Part shown: piece after piece, positions 26,715-34,917 of the stretch
Layout: every line of letters begins with the position of its first letter
How positions within the stretch are numbered: the stretch's first letter is position 1
NCBI GenBank assembly: GCA_029268065.1
Contig: JAJUHC010000014.1
Coordinates: forward strand, 1 to 64,000
Origin: Clostridiales bacterium
Lineage (GTDB): Bacteria; Bacillota; Clostridia; Oscillospirales; Oscillospiraceae
Length of the DNA: 64,000 nt
Reading direction: 5' to 3'
The notes under the pieces: generated by a model
The model's input: only the letters and a program-made list of their open reading frames with translations
What the model was told of the DNA's origin: nothing
Database searches by the model: none
Made by a program: the position numbers and the translations under genes

Positions 26715-27779
26715 TTGGACCTTATTACGGTCATCGTGCCCGTGTACAATGCGGAAACGCATCTCGCCGCCTGCCTTGACGGAATTTTGTCGCAGACCTG
26801 CGAAAACCTGGAGGTTATTTTGATAGACGACGGCTCAAAGGACAAAAGCGGGGAAATGTGCGACCGCTACGCAGAAAAGGACGGGAGAATAAAGGTAGTA
26901 CATAAGCAAAACGGCGGCGTATCAGCGGCGAGAAACGACGGGCTCGCGCTTTCAAGGGGAGAATGGATAACCTTTGTGGATTCCGACGACTATATAGCCT
27001 GCGACTTTATAGAAAAGCTCTATAATGCGTCTAAGGACAAAGCGGAGATTTCCGCCTGCTGCTGCAAGGTGCGCTTTGACGACATGGAGTTTGAAGAGCA
27101 TTTTTTCGAAGGCTCGAAGCTCTTCGAGCGGGACAAAAGCGAGCTTTATCTGCAGACGATACGCGAGGACCGCTGCCGCCCGAAGCAGGAGGCGTACTAC
27201 GCGTCAATAGGAATAGCCTGGGGCAAGCTTTACAGGAGGGAGCTCCTTGAGCGGATAAAGCTCGGCTTCGACACCGAGCTAAGCCAGATGGAGGATACGA
27301 TATTCAATCTTCGGGCATTTTTCCATGCGTCTGCCGTAAATTATATCGACGAGGCGCTGTATTATTACAGGCAGTCGCACAGAACGGAGCTTAAGTCCGC
27401 CCGGTATTGGGAGAGCTTTGATGCAATATACGGGAGGGTGAGCGAAAAGATGCTGGATGCGCTCGAAGAGCTGTCTCTGACGGAGGACAGGGAGGTATTC
27501 GGGGCTTACTGTGAGGAGAGCATCTTCAGAATAGCGGATACCTTGAAAAAGTGCCTGCTGAATACGGAAAGAAAAGCGTTGCTTTGTGAAAAGAGAAATT
27601 CGGTCAGAGAGCTTGCGCTGCGCAGAGCAAACCGCCTGGTCATTAAAACCGCGTCGCCGTCCGCCTTCAAAAGCATTAAAATCAGGGCGATGCTGCTGCT
27701 TTTGAAGCTGAGATTGTATATGCCGGCGGTCATTATATACGGTTTGCAGCAAAAACTTAAAGGAAGGGGGGGCGGATGA
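26715..27779 (+). CDS. Family 2 glycosyltransferase
   Basis: A 354-residue GT-A enzyme. ITVIVPVYNAETHLAACLD at the N-terminus, LIDDGSKDKSGEMCD and the DXD motif FVDSDDYI are classic family 2. A basic hydrophobic C-terminus (about residues 320-345) probably contacts the membrane. TTG 26715 after a GGGGGGAGG site fits the family start better than a TTG at 26670 inside the preceding gene. It adds a sugar to the repeat unit on the cytoplasmic face. Confidence 0.92.
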   Translation: MDLITVIVPVYNAETHLAACLDGILSQTCENLEVILIDDGSKDKSGEMCDRYAEKDGRIKVVHKQNGGVSAARNDGLALSRGEWITFVDSDDYIACDFIEKLYNASKDKAEISACCCKVRFDDMEFEEHFFEGSKLFERDKSELYLQTIREDRCRPKQEAYYASIGIAWGKLYRRELLERIKLGFDTELSQMEDTIFNLRAFFHASAVNYIDEALYYYRQSHRTELKSARYWESFDAIYGRVSEKMLDALEELSLTEDREVFGAYCEESIFRIADTLKKCLLNTERKALLCEKRNSVRELALRRANRLVIKTASPSAFKSIKIRAMLLLLKLRLYMPAVIIYGLQQKLKGRGGG

Positions 27780-28957
27780 TGAGGATCGGAATAACAACAT
27801 TTCATTTCGCGGAAAACTGCGGCGCCATGCTTCAGTGCTACGCGCTTCAGGAGAAGCTCAGGTCGATGGGCGCAGACACCGTGATAATAGATTATCGTCC
27901 GCAATATCATGAAAAACGCTATTCGGTTTTCGGCACGCCGCTGGAAAACGCGCGCGCATCCTACCGGAAATATCGGCCGCTGGGCGCTTTCACCGCGTCA
28001 AGGCGCGCTTTAAGAGCCTTTTTAGGTACGATAAAAGCACATAAAAACGCTATAAAAAGCCTTAAACTTAAATTCCGTTTCAAAAAGTTTATGAAGGCTA
28101 ACCTTATACTCACAAAAAAATACAAAATGCCCGAGGAGCTGAGAAGGAACCCCCCAAAATGCGACGTATACGTCAGCGGCAGCGACCAGCTCTGGAACCC
28201 CGGCATAACGGGCGGAAAACCGGACCTTGTATACTATCTCGACTTCGCCCCGAGAGGGGCAAAACGGATAACCTACGCCGTCAGCGCCTGCGAGCTTGGA
28301 GAAATCCCGCCCGAAGCCGCCGAGGCGATAAAGAAGCTGGATTGCATCTCCCTAAGGGAAACTGAAATGAGAGACAAGGTGGAAGCAGTCTGCGGGAAAA
28401 AAGCGCATATATCGATTGACCCCGTTTTTCTCCTTCCTCCCGATAGATACTCGGGGATCATACGCGAGCCCGCGGTCAGTGAACCCTATATCCTCGTTTA
28501 TGCTATACCCGACAGCGGAATTTCCAATTTCTGCGGGGCGGTGAACAAAATCGGGGAGAAATACAAAGCGCTTTATATAGACATATCGCCTGAAAGGCTT
28601 GCCATTCGCGGCCGCACACGTCACCTTTCGGCCGCTCCGGACGAGTTCCTGGGATACATACGAAAAGCGGATCTTGTGATAACTAATTCCTTTCACGCAA
28701 CCGCGTTTTCGCTGCTCTTCAATAAGCGATTCGTAGCCGTGCCGAACAAAAGCCGCTCCTCGCGCATCACCGAGCTGTTGGGCAGGCTTGGGCTCCAGGA
28801 CAGAGTAGTGTCTGAGCCGGAGGACGCCGCGGTGGTTGCCGGAGAGGACATCGATTATTCCGGGGCAAACGGCCTCATGGAGGATATGAAGCGGGAATCG
28901 GAAGATTACCTCCGCTATTCGATTTATAAGGACCGGGATCGTTTATATGCCGATTAA
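27776..28957 (+). CDS. Polysaccharide pyruvyl transferase-family protein
   Basis: A 393-residue member of the PS_pyruv_trans family. The N-terminal IGITTFHFAENCGAMLQCYALQ, DVYVSGSDQLWNPGI and the late ITNSFHATAFSLLF are the family blocks. It probably forms a pyruvate ketal on a sugar, giving negative charge to the glycan; some members have other roles. It starts at the stop of the upstream glycosyltransferase (two candidate ATGs, 27776 and 27779). Confidence 0.88.
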   Translation: MMRIGITTFHFAENCGAMLQCYALQEKLRSMGADTVIIDYRPQYHEKRYSVFGTPLENARASYRKYRPLGAFTASRRALRAFLGTIKAHKNAIKSLKLKFRFKKFMKANLILTKKYKMPEELRRNPPKCDVYVSGSDQLWNPGITGGKPDLVYYLDFAPRGAKRITYAVSACELGEIPPEAAEAIKKLDCISLRETEMRDKVEAVCGKKAHISIDPVFLLPPDRYSGIIREPAVSEPYILVYAIPDSGISNFCGAVNKIGEKYKALYIDISPERLAIRGRTRHLSAAPDEFLGYIRKADLVITNSFHATAFSLLFNKRFVAVPNKSRSSRITELLGRLGLQDRVVSEPEDAAVVAGEDIDYSGANGLMEDMKRESEDYLRYSIYKDRDRLYAD

Positions 28958-30284
28958 AAACAATGAGTCAAAACTGGTGCTGAGCATTAACGCTGAAAAA
29001 GTCGCCGGAAACGCTGTTTCCCTGCTTTATTTGTACGCAATGATAAGCGGCGCGCCGAATGTTTTCATAACACTAAAAATCGGCTTCCAGATTATGAGAA
29101 TACTTTATCTGCTGATTGCCGCCCACTGCATGCTGCTCGTATTTCTGAAGGCAGGGCAGGATAGGGGGAGAGGCCGCTTTTTATGGCTGCTCATGCTCGT
29201 GCCGCTTGCATACAGCTGCGTATGGAAGGATTTGAATATAACGGGAACGGGAACGAACATACTCGTCATGCTTCCGTGCGTGATTTTGCTCGTTAAATCC
29301 GCGAACATAGATTTTAGTTCAATTTACAGGGCTGCAATCTTCTGGAGCGCAGTCTGCCTGCTTGCTTCGCTGCTTGCGAGGGCGCTTCCGGAGGCGTATA
29401 TAAAGCTGGTTGCGGCCAGGTACAGGGAATACCCGTCAATATACTCAAACATGGCAGGCAGAGCCTTGAACGGCAGGATAGTCAGCCTTTATTCGAATAA
29501 CGCAGGGCTATGCGCGTCTGTAATTCCTGCCATGGGCGCTTCGTTTTTTCTCGGATACTTCGGGCAAAGGCGCAGAAAGACTATTCTGCTTTACGGGCTT
29601 TTAATAATAATATGCATAGTTTTTACCGGGAAAAGGGGGCCGCTGGCGTTTTCGCTCTTTTCGCTGCTCCTCACCTTTTATGTCTGCACAAACACAAAGG
29701 CCAAAATATTCAAATGGTTCTTTGCGCTTTTACTTGTATTTTCGGTGCTGAGCGTGATAATCGCCCTGTCGGACAGCATACAGAACAGCGACTGGTACGT
29801 GAAGTTTTCCGAAACGATAAAGGGAATTGAAAGCGGAAAGGACATAACAAATTCGCGCACCATCCTGTGGAGATACGCCCTGAAAAGCTATAAGGGCAAC
29901 GAGCTTTTCGGGGTGGGCTGGAATCAGCTCGTCAAGCACGTTCCGTACACGGACAACAGCGGTTACAGGCTCGCGACGCATAACGTATACATACAGCTTC
30001 TCGCCGAGACCGGCCTGGCCGGGCTGATACTGTTTTTGCTGCCGATGGCCGCCTCACTCGTAAGGACATGGAGGAGAGCCGCCGCAAGCAGGCTTCCCGA
30101 AAACGCGGGAAAGGAAGAGCGGGCCGCGGCTGCCTTCGCGCTTTTCTCCCAGCTCTATTTTCTGCTTTACTGTATATCCGGGAACCCCCTGTACGACAGC
30201 ATATTCTGCATACCTTACCTCATCTCCTGCTTGCCTGCGCAATCTGTCCCGGGGATGAGAGGTGCTGTTATTGAACAGGTATAA
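28947..30284 (+). CDS. O-antigen ligase/polymerase-like membrane protein (Wzy candidate)
   Basis: A 445-residue polytopic membrane protein with about ten to twelve predicted hydrophobic segments. It has a large extracytoplasmic loop around residues 270-340 containing SRTILWRYALKSYKGNELFGVGWNQ and ATHNVYIQLLAETGL, which are the conserved Wzy_C/O-antigen-ligase signature residues. It most likely polymerises lipid-linked repeat units outside the membrane after export by the next gene. It overlaps both neighbours. Confidence 0.88.
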   Translation: MPIKNNESKLVLSINAEKVAGNAVSLLYLYAMISGAPNVFITLKIGFQIMRILYLLIAAHCMLLVFLKAGQDRGRGRFLWLLMLVPLAYSCVWKDLNITGTGTNILVMLPCVILLVKSANIDFSSIYRAAIFWSAVCLLASLLARALPEAYIKLVAARYREYPSIYSNMAGRALNGRIVSLYSNNAGLCASVIPAMGASFFLGYFGQRRRKTILLYGLLIIICIVFTGKRGPLAFSLFSLLLTFYVCTNTKAKIFKWFFALLLVFSVLSVIIALSDSIQNSDWYVKFSETIKGIESGKDITNSRTILWRYALKSYKGNELFGVGWNQLVKHVPYTDNSGYRLATHNVYIQLLAETGLAGLILFLLPMAASLVRTWRRAAASRLPENAGKEERAAAAFALFSQLYFLLYCISGNPLYDSIFCIPYLISCLPAQSVPGMRGAVIEQV

Positions 30285-31677
30285 AAAACTATCGCTTGAT
30301 ATTGTTCTCATTACGATAGGCCAGACCTCGACAAAGCTCATTTCGCTCCTGCTCCTGCCTCTTTTTACGGGCGTACTCAGCACGAAGGAGTACGGCGTAT
30401 ACGACCTTGTAATCACGACGGTGTCGCTGCTCAGTCCCGTTATGACTATGGTGGTCTTCGAGGCCGTAATCAGGTTCTGCCTTGACAGGCAGTACGATTC
30501 TTCTCAGATACTCAGCATAGGGGTCGCGTTTACGCTCGCCGGAAGCCTGGCATTCTCGGTGGCGGCGCCGCTGCTGGCAAGGCTCGGGCTGACAGGCGAT
30601 CACCCGCTTCTTGTCATTGCGTATTTTTTCGCCGTCAATATGCATAACGTAATCGGTTCTTATCTTAAGGGTACAGACAGGGTGAAGCTCTATTCCGTTT
30701 TCGGAGTGCTGAGCTCGGCCCTGGTTATCTCGCTGAATCTGCTTTTTGTAGCCGTTATGAGGCTCGGCGCGGCGGGATTTCTTCTGGGCGGAACTCTCGG
30801 ATGCTTTCTGAGCTGGTGCGTCGTCCAGGCGAAGTGCAATTTTTTGAGAAGCGTCGTTAACCCTTTTAAAATCGAAAAAGAGGTTTATAAGGCCGTCACA
30901 GCTTACACGCTCCCGATGATACCGAACTCGATAAGCTGGTGGGTGAGCAATTCCTCGGACAAATTCATGCTGAAGATAATGGTGAGCGTGTCCTGCGTAG
31001 GGGTCTATTCGGTCGCGTATAAGGTGCCGACGCTCATTACGGTCATCTCGTCGATTTTTATAAGCGCCTGGCAGATATCCGCTGTAAAGGATTTCGGCTC
31101 GAAGGAATCCGTGGATTTCTTCTCCAGCGTATACAGAGTGTTCTCGTCCTTCAATATCGTGCTGGCATCGGCTCTCATCTGCTTTTCAAAAATTATCGGA
31201 ACGCTTTTGTACAGCAGGGATTTCTTCGGAGCGTGGAAGCCGTCCATGATAATCTTCTTTGCATATGTTTTCAATTCGATGTCCGTGATGCTGGGGAGCG
31301 TCTACACCTCCGCCAAACAGACAAAACCGATATTCTACTCGACGGCCGCGGCGGCGGTTTCCAATATCGTTATGAATTACTTTTTTATAAGATCCATGGG
31401 CATGCACGGCGCCGCGATCGCCACATGCGCAAGCTACATGCTCATATGGCTGATAAGGCTCATAGATTCGCGCCGGATAATGGTATTGTCCGTGGATTAC
31501 TTAAGGGACATAATCTCCTACGCGCTGATTATGGTTCAGATTGCGCTGATGTATCTTGAGACCTCGTTTTCCGTCCATGCCGCCGTCATTATTCTCGGAG
31601 CGGTACTCGCGATCAACGGACGAAAGCTTCTCAATCGAGAAATGCTGAGGCTATTAAAAACCAAGCGGGAGGCGTAA
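30262..31677 (+). CDS. Oligosaccharide flippase (Wzx/MATE-MVF type)
   Basis: A 471-residue membrane protein with about 12-14 transmembrane segments, starting DIVLITIGQTSTKLISLLLLPL and FTGVLSTKEYGVYDLV, which are typical of polysaccharide exporters. It translocates the undecaprenyl-linked repeat unit. Start GTG 30262 has a GGGGAT site; TTG 30271 with GAGAGG upstream is an alternative. It lies next to the Wzy candidate, as usual for Wzx/Wzy-dependent loci. Confidence 0.92.
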   Translation: MLLLNRYKKLSLDIVLITIGQTSTKLISLLLLPLFTGVLSTKEYGVYDLVITTVSLLSPVMTMVVFEAVIRFCLDRQYDSSQILSIGVAFTLAGSLAFSVAAPLLARLGLTGDHPLLVIAYFFAVNMHNVIGSYLKGTDRVKLYSVFGVLSSALVISLNLLFVAVMRLGAAGFLLGGTLGCFLSWCVVQAKCNFLRSVVNPFKIEKEVYKAVTAYTLPMIPNSISWWVSNSSDKFMLKIMVSVSCVGVYSVAYKVPTLITVISSIFISAWQISAVKDFGSKESVDFFSSVYRVFSSFNIVLASALICFSKIIGTLLYSRDFFGAWKPSMIIFFAYVFNSMSVMLGSVYTSAKQTKPIFYSTAAAAVSNIVMNYFFIRSMGMHGAAIATCASYMLIWLIRLIDSRRIMVLSVDYLRDIISYALIMVQIALMYLETSFSVHAAVIILGAVLAINGRKLLNREMLRLLKTKREA

Positions 31678-31703
31678 AGGGGCGTTCCGCTGAAGGAGGA
31701 AAA

Positions 31704-32939
31704 ATGATAAACAAACCGGGAGCAGTAACCATCGGCATGGCGGGCGCGGGACGCGCCGCGGAGCTGCACTGCGAGGCCTACCGCAGAGTCTCGGGCGTGC
31801 CGGTATACCTAAAAAGAATAATCGCGCCGAGAGCGGAGCAGGTATTCGCGGCTAAGGAGCGTTTCGGCTTCAAGTACGCCTCGCAGGAATTTAACGACCT
31901 TATCGAAGACCATGAAATAGACGTCATTGACATCTGCACCCCGCCCTATCTGCATTATGAGATGATAAGGGAGGCAATCGGAGCCGGAAAGCACGTCATA
32001 TGCGAAAAGCCGCTCACGGGCTACTTCGGAAGTTCCGGCGACGGGGAGCCGGTGGGAATCAGGGTGCCGAAAAGCTTTATGTATAAGGAGCTTATTGCTT
32101 CGCTCGAACGGCTGAAAAGCCTTGTGGAAGCGTCGGATAAGAAGTTCATGTACGCGGAAAATTTTGTTTACGCGCCGGCGGTCATGAAGGCCGCCGAGAT
32201 AGTATGCGCCAAAAAGAGCCGGATACTCTACATGAAGGGAGAGGAGAGCCTGAAGGGCTCAAGCTCCCGCGTGGCGGGCGAATGGAGCAGGACAGGCGGC
32301 GGCACCTTCATCCGCACCGGCTCGCATCCGCTCTCCGCCATCCTTTGGCTGAAATGGCAGGAGGGGGCGGCGCACGGAAAACCGATATCGGTCGAGAGCG
32401 TGCTGGCCGATATGGGGCGCGTAACTCCGACGCTGTCCGATTACGAGCACAGGCATATCGCGGCCCGCCCGAACGACGTCGAGGACATGGGAACGGTAAT
32501 ACTGACATTTTCCGACGGCTCAAAGGCTGTCATTATTGCTACGGATACCCTGCTTGGAGGGAGCAGGAATGATATAGAGCTCTACTGCAACGACGCGGCT
32601 ATTATCTGCACACTTACAATGAACGACGCGATGTCCGCGTATATGCTGGACGAGGACGGACTGGACGGCGTTTATCTTTCGGAGATGCTGCCGTCAAAGA
32701 CCGGCTGGAACAAACCCTTTATAGCCGACGAGATAATGCGCGGCTATGCGGGTGAAATGCAGGACTTTATGGAGTGCGTTTACTTCGACCGCGAGCCGAA
32801 GTCCGGCTTCAGGCTCGCCTGCGAGACCATAAACATTATCTACGCCGCCTATATGTCCGCCGAACTGGGAAGGCGCATATACTTATGCGGCGGCGAAACG
32901 GCGAAAAGGCCTGAGTACAGCTTCTCTTCCCAGAGGTAG
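31704..32939 (+). CDS. Gfo/Idh/MocA-family oxidoreductase
   Basis: A 411-residue NAD(P)-dependent oxidoreductase. The Rossmann part VTIGMAGAGRAAELHCEAY is followed by VIDICTPPYLHYEMIREAI and the signature KHVICEKPLTG, and the C-terminal domain has TFIRTGSHPLSAILWL. An inserted segment of about 25 residues follows EKPLTG. It starts at ATG 31704 with a GGAGG site 26 nt after the flippase. It probably oxidises or reduces a sugar ring position in this locus and is the last gene before a strong hairpin. Confidence 0.9.
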   Translation: MINKPGAVTIGMAGAGRAAELHCEAYRRVSGVPVYLKRIIAPRAEQVFAAKERFGFKYASQEFNDLIEDHEIDVIDICTPPYLHYEMIREAIGAGKHVICEKPLTGYFGSSGDGEPVGIRVPKSFMYKELIASLERLKSLVEASDKKFMYAENFVYAPAVMKAAEIVCAKKSRILYMKGEESLKGSSSRVAGEWSRTGGGTFIRTGSHPLSAILWLKWQEGAAHGKPISVESVLADMGRVTPTLSDYEHRHIAARPNDVEDMGTVILTFSDGSKAVIIATDTLLGGSRNDIELYCNDAAIICTLTMNDAMSAYMLDEDGLDGVYLSEMLPSKTGWNKPFIADEIMRGYAGEMQDFMECVYFDREPKSGFRLACETINIIYAAYMSAELGRRIYLCGGETAKRPEYSFSSQR

Positions 32940-32955
32940 GGCGAGGCGTTTGAAG

Positions 32956-32981
32956 GGGGCGCGCGGGCGGCCGCGCGCCCC
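32956..32981. terminator. Candidate terminator of the glycan operon
   Basis: A perfect 9-bp GC-only stem (GGGGCGCGC at 32956-32964, GCGCGCCCC at 32973-32981) with an 8-base loop, 16 bases after the last glycan gene. The T-content afterwards is weak (GCTTGCTTTCCTT), so it may stabilise the 3' end as much as terminate. Confidence 0.55.
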
Positions 32982-33007
32982 GACGCTTGCTTTCCTTAAA
33001 GTTTGAC

Positions 33008-33035
33008 TTGACAAATCATCTATCTTTGATAGAAT
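33008..33035 (+). promoter_or_regulatory. Sigma-A promoter of the acyl-CoA synthetase leader
   Basis: TTGACA (33008-33013) and TAGAAT (33030-33035) with a 16-bp spacer. Transcription would start near 33042, giving a leader of about 130 nt before the gene. Confidence 0.75.
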
Positions 33036-33041
33036 GATTTA

Positions 33042-33116
33042 AAACGCTGAAGAGCGGACGGGACTGGCGGTACCGCAGACCATTGATACAGAAAAACCGA
33101 TAGCTTCGCGGTACGC
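33042..33116 (+). ncRNA. Structured 5' leader, possible riboswitch
   Basis: A leader RNA between a good promoter and an intrinsic terminator. GGC-g-GTACCGC (33066-33076) can pair with GCGGTAC-GCC (33108-33117) across about 31 nt, with one bulged G. Inside, AGACC (33077-33081) is complementary to GGTCT (33140-33144) behind the terminator stem, a possible antiterminator contact. I cannot assign it to a known riboswitch class. A T-box is unlikely because the leader is too short. Confidence 0.5.
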
Positions 33117-33152
33117 CTTGCCCTGCAAAACAGGGCGAAGGTCTATTTTTTT
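33117..33152 (+). terminator. Attenuator-type terminator in the leader
   Basis: Stem CTTGCCCTG (33117-33125) and CAGGGC-g-AAG (33131-33140) with a CAAAA loop, then seven T at 33146-33152. It ends about 20 nt before the start codon of the acyl-CoA synthetase, so readthrough must be regulated or partial for the gene to be expressed from this promoter. Confidence 0.8.
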
Positions 33153-33172
33153 ACTTGATTGGAGAGAAGCAA

Positions 33173-34804
33173 ATGCCTATTACGGAATACTTAACGCGAA
33201 ACGCAAAGCTTTACGGCGATGATGTGGCGCTTATCGAAATCAATCCGGAGCACGAACCCGCCCAGGAAGCATGGAAGGAATCGCCTCTGGTGGTCACCGA
33301 TCCGGAAAACGCCTACCGGCGCGAAATCAGCTGGGCGGACTTTGACTGCAGGGCGAACCGTTTTGCAAACCTTCTGCTGGCTCACGGGGTGAAAAAGGGC
33401 GACAAGGTCGCGATACTGCTGATGAACTGCCTTGAATGGCTGCCGATATACTTCGGCATACTCAGGACAGGCGCCCTTGTCGTGCCGCTCAACTATCGCT
33501 ATACCGCCGAGGAGATACAATACTGCCTCGACCTGTCGGATTCCTCCGTACTCATTTTCGGGCCTGAATTCACCGACCGCGTCGACAGCATCCAGGGCGC
33601 CATGCCGAAAATACGACTTCAGTTCTACGTCGGGACGCGCTGCCCGGATTACGCCCTCAGCTATTTCAAATTCATATCCTACTGCTCAAGCAGGGATCCT
33701 AAGATACCCATAACCGACGACGATTTCTCGACGATTTACTTTTCCTCAGGAACCACTGGCTTTCCAAAGGCTATTTTGCATAAGCATTCAAGCCTCATAC
33801 ACGCCGCAGAGTGCGAGCAGAAGCACCACGGGCAGACCAGGGACGACTGCTTCCTCTGCATGCCGCCGCTGTACCACACCGGCGCCAAGATGCATTGGAT
33901 GGGAAGCCTTTTGTCCGCAAGCCGCGCCGTGCTGCTGAGAGGCGTAAGTCCGAAATGGATAATGGAGACTGTAAGCAGCGAGGCCGTGACGATAGTATGG
34001 CTGCTCGTTCCCTGGGCGCAGGATATTCTGGACGCTCTGGACAGCGGCGAAATAAAGCTCGGCGATTATAAGACCGACCAGTGGCGTCTCATGCACATCG
34101 GAGCGCAGCCGGTTCCGCCGAGTCTTATCAAGCGCTGGATGGAGTACTTCCCTAAGCATCAGTACGATACGAACTACGGGCTTACCGAAGGCATCGGCCC
34201 CGGTTCCGTCCATCTCGGGGTCGAGAACATACATAAGGTCGGCGCGATAGGCATACCCGGTTACGGCTGGGAAGCGAGAATTGTTGATGAAAACCGCAAA
34301 GATGTCAAGCGGGGCGAGGTTGGCGAGCTGATACTAAGAGGCACGGGACTGATGACCTGCTATTACAACGACGAAAAGGCAACCGCCGAGGTACTGAAGG
34401 ACGGCTGGCTCTACACCGGCGATATGGCCATGCAGGACGAGGACGGCTTCTATTATCTCGTGGACAGAAAAAAGGACGTCATAATCACGGGCGGCGAGAA
34501 CATATATCCCGTGCAGATCGAAGACTTCCTCCGAAGCTGCGAATGGGTAAAGGACGTGGCTGTTATCGGCCGAGCCCATAAACGCCTGGGAGAGATCGCG
34601 TCGGCAATAATCGAGCTTAAAGAGGGCGCGACCTGCAGCGTTCAGGACATAGAGGAATTCTGCAAGGTGCTGCCGCGTTACAAACGCCCGAGGGAAATAA
34701 TATTCGACGTCGTTCCGAGAAATCTTACGGGAAAGATAGAAAAACCCAAGCTGCGCGAAAAATACGGTGCGCTCGACATCGTAGCCCAGCAGACCATCAA
34801 CTGA
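33173..34804 (+). CDS. AMP-dependent acyl-CoA synthetase/ligase
   Basis: A 543-residue class I adenylate-forming enzyme. The P-loop YFSSGTTGFPKA is near residue 190, with YNYGLTEG-type segment TNYGLTEGIG, then LYTGDMAMQDEDGFYYLVDRKKDVIITGGENIYP and the C-terminal catalytic lysine in NLTGKIEKPKL. It activates a carboxylic acid as acyl-AMP and most likely forms acyl-CoA. An unusually long N-terminal segment before the ATP core (with KESPLVVTDPENAYRREISW) resembles medium/long-chain ligases. It stands alone behind its own promoter and terminator-containing leader. ATG 33173 has a GGAGAG site. Confidence 0.9.
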   Translation: MPITEYLTRNAKLYGDDVALIEINPEHEPAQEAWKESPLVVTDPENAYRREISWADFDCRANRFANLLLAHGVKKGDKVAILLMNCLEWLPIYFGILRTGALVVPLNYRYTAEEIQYCLDLSDSSVLIFGPEFTDRVDSIQGAMPKIRLQFYVGTRCPDYALSYFKFISYCSSRDPKIPITDDDFSTIYFSSGTTGFPKAILHKHSSLIHAAECEQKHHGQTRDDCFLCMPPLYHTGAKMHWMGSLLSASRAVLLRGVSPKWIMETVSSEAVTIVWLLVPWAQDILDALDSGEIKLGDYKTDQWRLMHIGAQPVPPSLIKRWMEYFPKHQYDTNYGLTEGIGPGSVHLGVENIHKVGAIGIPGYGWEARIVDENRKDVKRGEVGELILRGTGLMTCYYNDEKATAEVLKDGWLYTGDMAMQDEDGFYYLVDRKKDVIITGGENIYPVQIEDFLRSCEWVKDVAVIGRAHKRLGEIASAIIELKEGATCSVQDIEEFCKVLPRYKRPREIIFDVVPRNLTGKIEKPKLREKYGALDIVAQQTIN

Positions 34805-34814
34805 TAAAACAACA

Positions 34815-34843
34815 GATGCGCGGGACGTAAGCTCCCGCGCATC
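34815..34843 (+). terminator. Terminator of the acyl-CoA synthetase gene
   Basis: Perfect 11-bp stem GATGCGCGGGA (34815-34825) and its complement (34833-34843), 7-base loop, followed by GCGTTTTGC. Lies 10 bases after the stop codon. Confidence 0.7.
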
Positions 34844-34856
34844 GCGTTTTGCAGAC

Positions 34857-34890
34857 AAAGCCGCTTTGGGGTGAAAACCAAAGCGGCTTT
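34857..34890 (-). terminator. Terminator of the pyrophosphatase gene
   Basis: Perfect 13-bp inverted repeat (34857-34869 and 34878-34890) with an 8-base loop, 27 bases past the minus-strand hppA stop. The arms end in AAA/TTT. It may also stop plus-strand readthrough. Confidence 0.75.
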
Positions 34891-34917
34891 GAACTCATAA
34901 ATTATCCGTAAATGAAC

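Noticed and set aside
33061-33080. T-box resemblance (GGCGGTACCGC) in the acyl-CoA synthetase leader
   Set aside because: Only about 30 nt precede it after the predicted transcription start, so the specifier stem of a T-box cannot fit, and the gene is not amino-acid related.
33057-33120. ZTP (pfl) riboswitch resemblance (GGGACTGGCGG)
   Set aside because: The 3' partner block expected for the pseudoknot is not present and the downstream gene is not in purine or folate metabolism.
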